From contig JADHZB010000413.1 of NCBI GenBank assembly GCA_015657535.1, forward strand, positions 29,144 through 93,143: a DNA stretch of 64,000 nucleotides, given 5' to 3'. This stretch comes from Nephromyces sp. MM_2019 (taxonomy: Eukaryota; Apicomplexa; Aconoidasida; Nephromycida). Position numbers and translations under genes: made by a program. This document shows, piece by piece, positions 60,287 through 64,000 of this stretch; position 1 is the first letter of the stretch, and each line of letters starts with the position of its first letter. The notes under the pieces were generated by a model, which saw nothing but the letters and a program-made list of their open reading frames with translations, ran no database searches and was not told where the DNA came from.

Positions 60287-62120
60287 TTTATTTCACTCTA
60301 ATTTACACACACAGTATGTATGAGGGTCTATTTATTTATGTGTGTGTGAATCGATTATATATAATGTGTGAATCTATATTGTGCATAAAATATATCGCTT
60401 ATAAAACTATATGTGTATACAGTCATTATATATTTGCATACATATTGACTTTTTTCATAAAACAAGTTTAGGTGTAACTATTTTTATAAGATTACTTTGT
60501 TTGTATCTATATGTTATGTTGTCTTTATTTTATGGAATGTGTATAGCTACTAGAAAATGTTTAAATGTGTGTCATATAGTAGTATTATATAAATTTGTCT
60601 ATATATAAGGAGATCTATCAAAATTTATAAATACATATTGAATTAAAAATTAAACTAAAAAATGTAATACTAATTAGCAAGAGTTGAGGGTGTAAATCTT
60701 TTTTGAACTCAAATAAATATATTACAATTGTGATTGTACTAGAATTTTTCACTTACATGTATGTATATATAAATAAACCATATAGAATAAAAAATCAATA
60801 AAGTGTCTATGTGTACAACTAGAAATTCTCACATATGTAAATTGTGTGTAGTGTGTTATATGTGTAAAAGTGCTATTAGAAAACTTTTTATAAGTGAATC
60901 TTACACACACCTAATACCACTTTAAGGTCTCCAGCTCATAGCATATGCAACATATATATATATATATATTATTATTACACACACAATCATCATACATTTA
61001 TAACATATATAGTATCTCACATATATAAACATATATATATATGTATATATAGAATAAATATTATACACAAATATACAACACAAACATTATCACTGAACCG
61101 TTTTATATAGTATTAGACTCACACAAACATATATGCACATAGAAACAAACATATGCATGCACACACATATATAGACACTTTAATAAACTTCAAATAATTT
61201 CTTTATAGTATCTAATATGTAAAAAATAATGAAATCTTTAGAGTAAGTTTAGTTTATATAAATTTAAGTTTATTATTATTAAATAATGCGTGCATTCTTA
61301 ATTGTTGATTATGTGTTTATGAATATAAATATATATATTTATGAGAATTTGTGTATAGGTATAAATATATGTGGTTGTAGGTATATATATGTGATTATAT
61401 AGGTATATATATGTGTGTATGGGTATATATTTATGCGTGTGTATGTATATATATGTATTCTGTGTGTGTGTGTGTGGTTATAAATGTATGTATTTATGTA
61501 TGGATATATGCTTATATAAATATATATATATATATATGTGTGTGTGTGATGTCAATTTCATCGATAATAATTCGACTTTGATTATTCCATAGGTATCAAT
61601 TAATTTAATTAAAAGAAAAGGTGTAAATCATTATGTTCTATAAATCTTATATATATATAAATATTTATAATATATATTTGTGTGTGTATGTGTATTTATA
61701 AAAATAGCCATAAAAGTATGTGTGTATGTGTGTGTATGTATTTGGAAATTGAAGAAACAATACAAAAAATGATTATGAATTGCTTATAATGTAACTTGAA
61801 ATTCCAATACTTGTTTTACACTGTTATATGTGTGCAAAAGTTTTAATAGGCTTATTAACTTGAATGTGTGTGCATGCTTGTTGAACACAAAGGTATAAAC
61901 TCATATGTGTGTTTGAAACGTGTGGATAGATCACATGTATGTGTGCATGTGTGTGTAAGTGATTTGAGCAAATGTAATATGCACAAAGAGTTAGATAAAG
62001 ATGTGTGTGTGACTATGTGATTATTTTATATATAAAGTTTAGGCCAGTTATAATTTATAGATATATTGGGTAGATGTGTGTTTAATACGTGTGTGTGTGT
62101 GTTGTGTACTCTCAAGTTTG
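60287..62120. other. Repeat-rich intergenic region
   Basis: TA, GT and CA tracts (for example 61,340-61,550 GT/TA-rich; 60,960-61,170 CA/TA-rich). No coding signal seen on either strand. It should hold the promoter of the PIH1 gene at its left end and the 3' flank of the next gene at its right end. Confidence 0.5.
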
Positions 62121-63596
62121 TTAAAGTGTTTCATTTCTACTTGAGAAATCTTTTGACTGTTTATATAATTTAAGTACTTCCAATGTGTCATTGGAGTTTA
62201 TTGTGTTAATAAATACCTAAGAAAATACACACACACACACATATCAACATATGTATATAATGATGAATGAGTGTATATATAATGATGAATGAGTGTATAT
62301 ATAATGATGAATGTGTGTATATATAATGATGAAAGTGTGTATATATAATGATGAGTTTGTGTGTATATATAATGATGAGTTTGTGTGTATATATATGCAA
62401 AAATTATATATATGTGTATTTAAAAGTGTGTGTGTGTGCCAACCATGTGTGTATAGATGCAAACTAATTCTAGACATAATTTTCAATGTGTGTGTATTAC
62501 CTGTGTAATTACATTTGCATCAGACTCGGCTGTTTTATGACTTATGAGTGTGTTGTAAAAACCACTTTGTACAATATTTTTGAGTGTGTAATTACCCCCA
62601 GAAGGATCTTGATATAAGGCCTTACCCAACAACGTACATAAATCTTGTTTACCCTATATTATTCATTTTGAACACACATTTATATATATACATTGTATAT
62701 ACACATTAATATATTAATATATATATGACAAGCTTGTTGAGATATTTAAAGTAAATCTACAGATTTATATTGAAATGTGTAATATATGTGTCATGTGTTT
62801 TTAGTGTGTGTGCAAATTAATTAGTGTGTGTGTAAATACATATATTTCCCCTATAAATGTTATATATATTACTGCTCTGGGTAATTCCTTCGCTTCAATA
62901 ATGTTAAGGATGGCAGAGAAGAGGGCTTGGAATGGAATGATGGCTATGGCCTATTCAATATACACACACACACATATACATGTATATACACATACATAAA
63001 CATCTTTAATTTGTAGCTATATATCATCGATTTCATATAAATACCCAATCAGAAATAAATTCCCTTAACATTAAAAATCTATATATATATATGTATGAGT
63101 GTGTATGTGTTGTATACTTGTATAGTGTCTGTTATGTTTGTGTTATGTGTGTGTTGTATTTGTGTCGTGTGTGTGTCATGTATGTTTTATGTGTGTTATA
63201 TATATGTATAGATTAACATATCTATATAGATATATGTGTGTGTGTACCCGATCAGGTTGTTTATGAGCGAAAGCAAAGGAAATAATATTACACCAAGTTT
63301 GAACAAGGCGTGAAAAAACAAATTCATCCAACTCAAAATACACATTTAAACTCTCTAATAAAAATTGAGGTACATATGGGTGTGTGTAAGCTTTCAAGTC
63401 ATTTCTAATGGGAGTAGGTGATGTGTGTGTGTACGAATCAGGGTACTCAAAACAACGATGTAGTAACTCAGGATGTTTTCTACTCAAATTAAAACATAAA
63501 TTAATTAAGGCTGTGTGTAACTCATTTTTTTCCCTTTGATATTCGGGGGAATCTGAATTGAGGTTGGTCCAAAATTTATAGTGTGTTTCAAACAAA
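62121..63596 (-). CDS. C-terminal exons of an unidentified helical-repeat protein (possibly karyopherin-like), partial
   Basis: Four exons on the minus strand join in phase: 63248-63596, 62873-62950, 62501-62653 and 62121-62216, ending in TAA, for about 225 residues. The 5' end continues beyond an acceptor at 63597 and is lost in repeats or outside the window. The sequence is all-helical in character: FETHYKFWTNLNSDSPEYQ, ELHTALINLCFNLSRKHPEL, YVPQFLLESLNVYFELDEFV, RLVQTWCNIISFAFAHKQPD, IIPFQALFSAILNIIEAKEL and VFINTINSNDTLEVLKLYKQ. This resembles HEAT/ARM solenoids such as importin-beta/exportin proteins, but no diagnostic motif is present, so the name is tentative. Intron 3 (62217-62500) contains a 22-bp minisatellite. 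Confidence 0.5.
62250..62397. repeat. 22-bp tandem repeat in the last intron of the helical-protein gene
   Basis: About six to seven copies of TATATATAATGATGAATGAG plus TG, with a variant GATGAGTTTGTG in the later copies. It lies close to the 3' splice site of the last exon. Confidence 0.9.
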
Positions 63597-63926
63597 CTGC
63601 AAAATATATAATGTGTGTGTATTATATATATATATATATATGTAATATGAGGTCATATGTGTATTTAATATAGCTGATGAGTGTCTATGTGTTTCATGAG
63701 ATCCTACACATCTCATTACATATACATAAGCAATAATGAATGTACAGATATATACACCTATACATATATATGAATTCATATTTCAAATACAATACATAGA
63801 TCTATATACATCAAATAATAATCTACAGATTCTCACTTCTTCCTTACACACACACACATATTCCCCCTCATCCCACTCCACACACACACACATACACACA
63901 CACATACACACACACACACATACACA

Positions 63927-64000
<74 letters not shown>
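63597..64000. repeat. Spacer ending in a (CA)n microsatellite at the right edge
   Basis: AT-rich sequence followed by nearly pure CA/TACA repeat from about 63,846 to the last base. The final run is uninterrupted CA for about 70 bases, so the window probably ends where a repeat could extend further. Confidence 0.9.

Overview
This 64 kb window is AT-rich nuclear DNA from a eukaryote that uses the standard code: TAA, TAG and TGA all end genes here. Most genes carry spliceosomal introns with GT...AG ends. The gene set is housekeeping and trafficking (RPS3, eIF5A, TMA7-like, gamma-COP, VPS29, ALG13, a NAK-family kinase, a P5-type ATPase, an RBM5-like splicing factor, ING-PHD and PIH1-domain proteins). 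Together with the AT bias, the Cys-rich secreted protein with PAN-like modules and the signal-peptide P5 ATPase, it suggests an alveolate, most likely an apicomplexan. I cannot name the genus. No transposon, virus, rRNA, tRNA or CRISPR array was recognised.

Left part (1-28 kb) is plain AT-rich DNA with compact introns, mostly 30-110 nt. In order: a long coiled-coil/Ser-Thr-Asn-rich protein (-), a two-TM protein (+), a NAK-family kinase (-), a four-TM protein (+), VPS29 (-), RPS3 (+), a secreted SUEL-lectin-like/PAN-like protein (-), ALG13 (+), a TMA7-like mini-gene (-) and gamma-COP (-). Four of them serve the early secretory/endosomal path: gamma-COP (COPI), VPS29 (retromer), ALG13 (N-glycan precursor) and the kinase (clathrin-adaptor type).

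Right part (28-64 kb) is saturated with (GT)n, (CA)n and (TA)n tracts and short minisatellites, both between genes and inside introns. It holds a 15-exon P5 ATPase (+) whose introns reach about 1 kb, an RBM5/RBM10-like protein (-), a small unresolved or decayed coding block (-), eIF5A (+), an ING-family PHD protein (-), a PIH1-domain protein (-) and the C-terminal exons of an unidentified helical protein (-) that runs off the right edge.

Exon structures were worked out by hand from reading frame, splice dinucleotides and phase agreement. For the P5 ATPase, RPS3, VPS29, four-TM, TMA7-like, ING and PIH1 genes the joined exon lengths are whole numbers of codons, which supports the models. No stretch could be searched against a database, so family names rest on remembered motifs.
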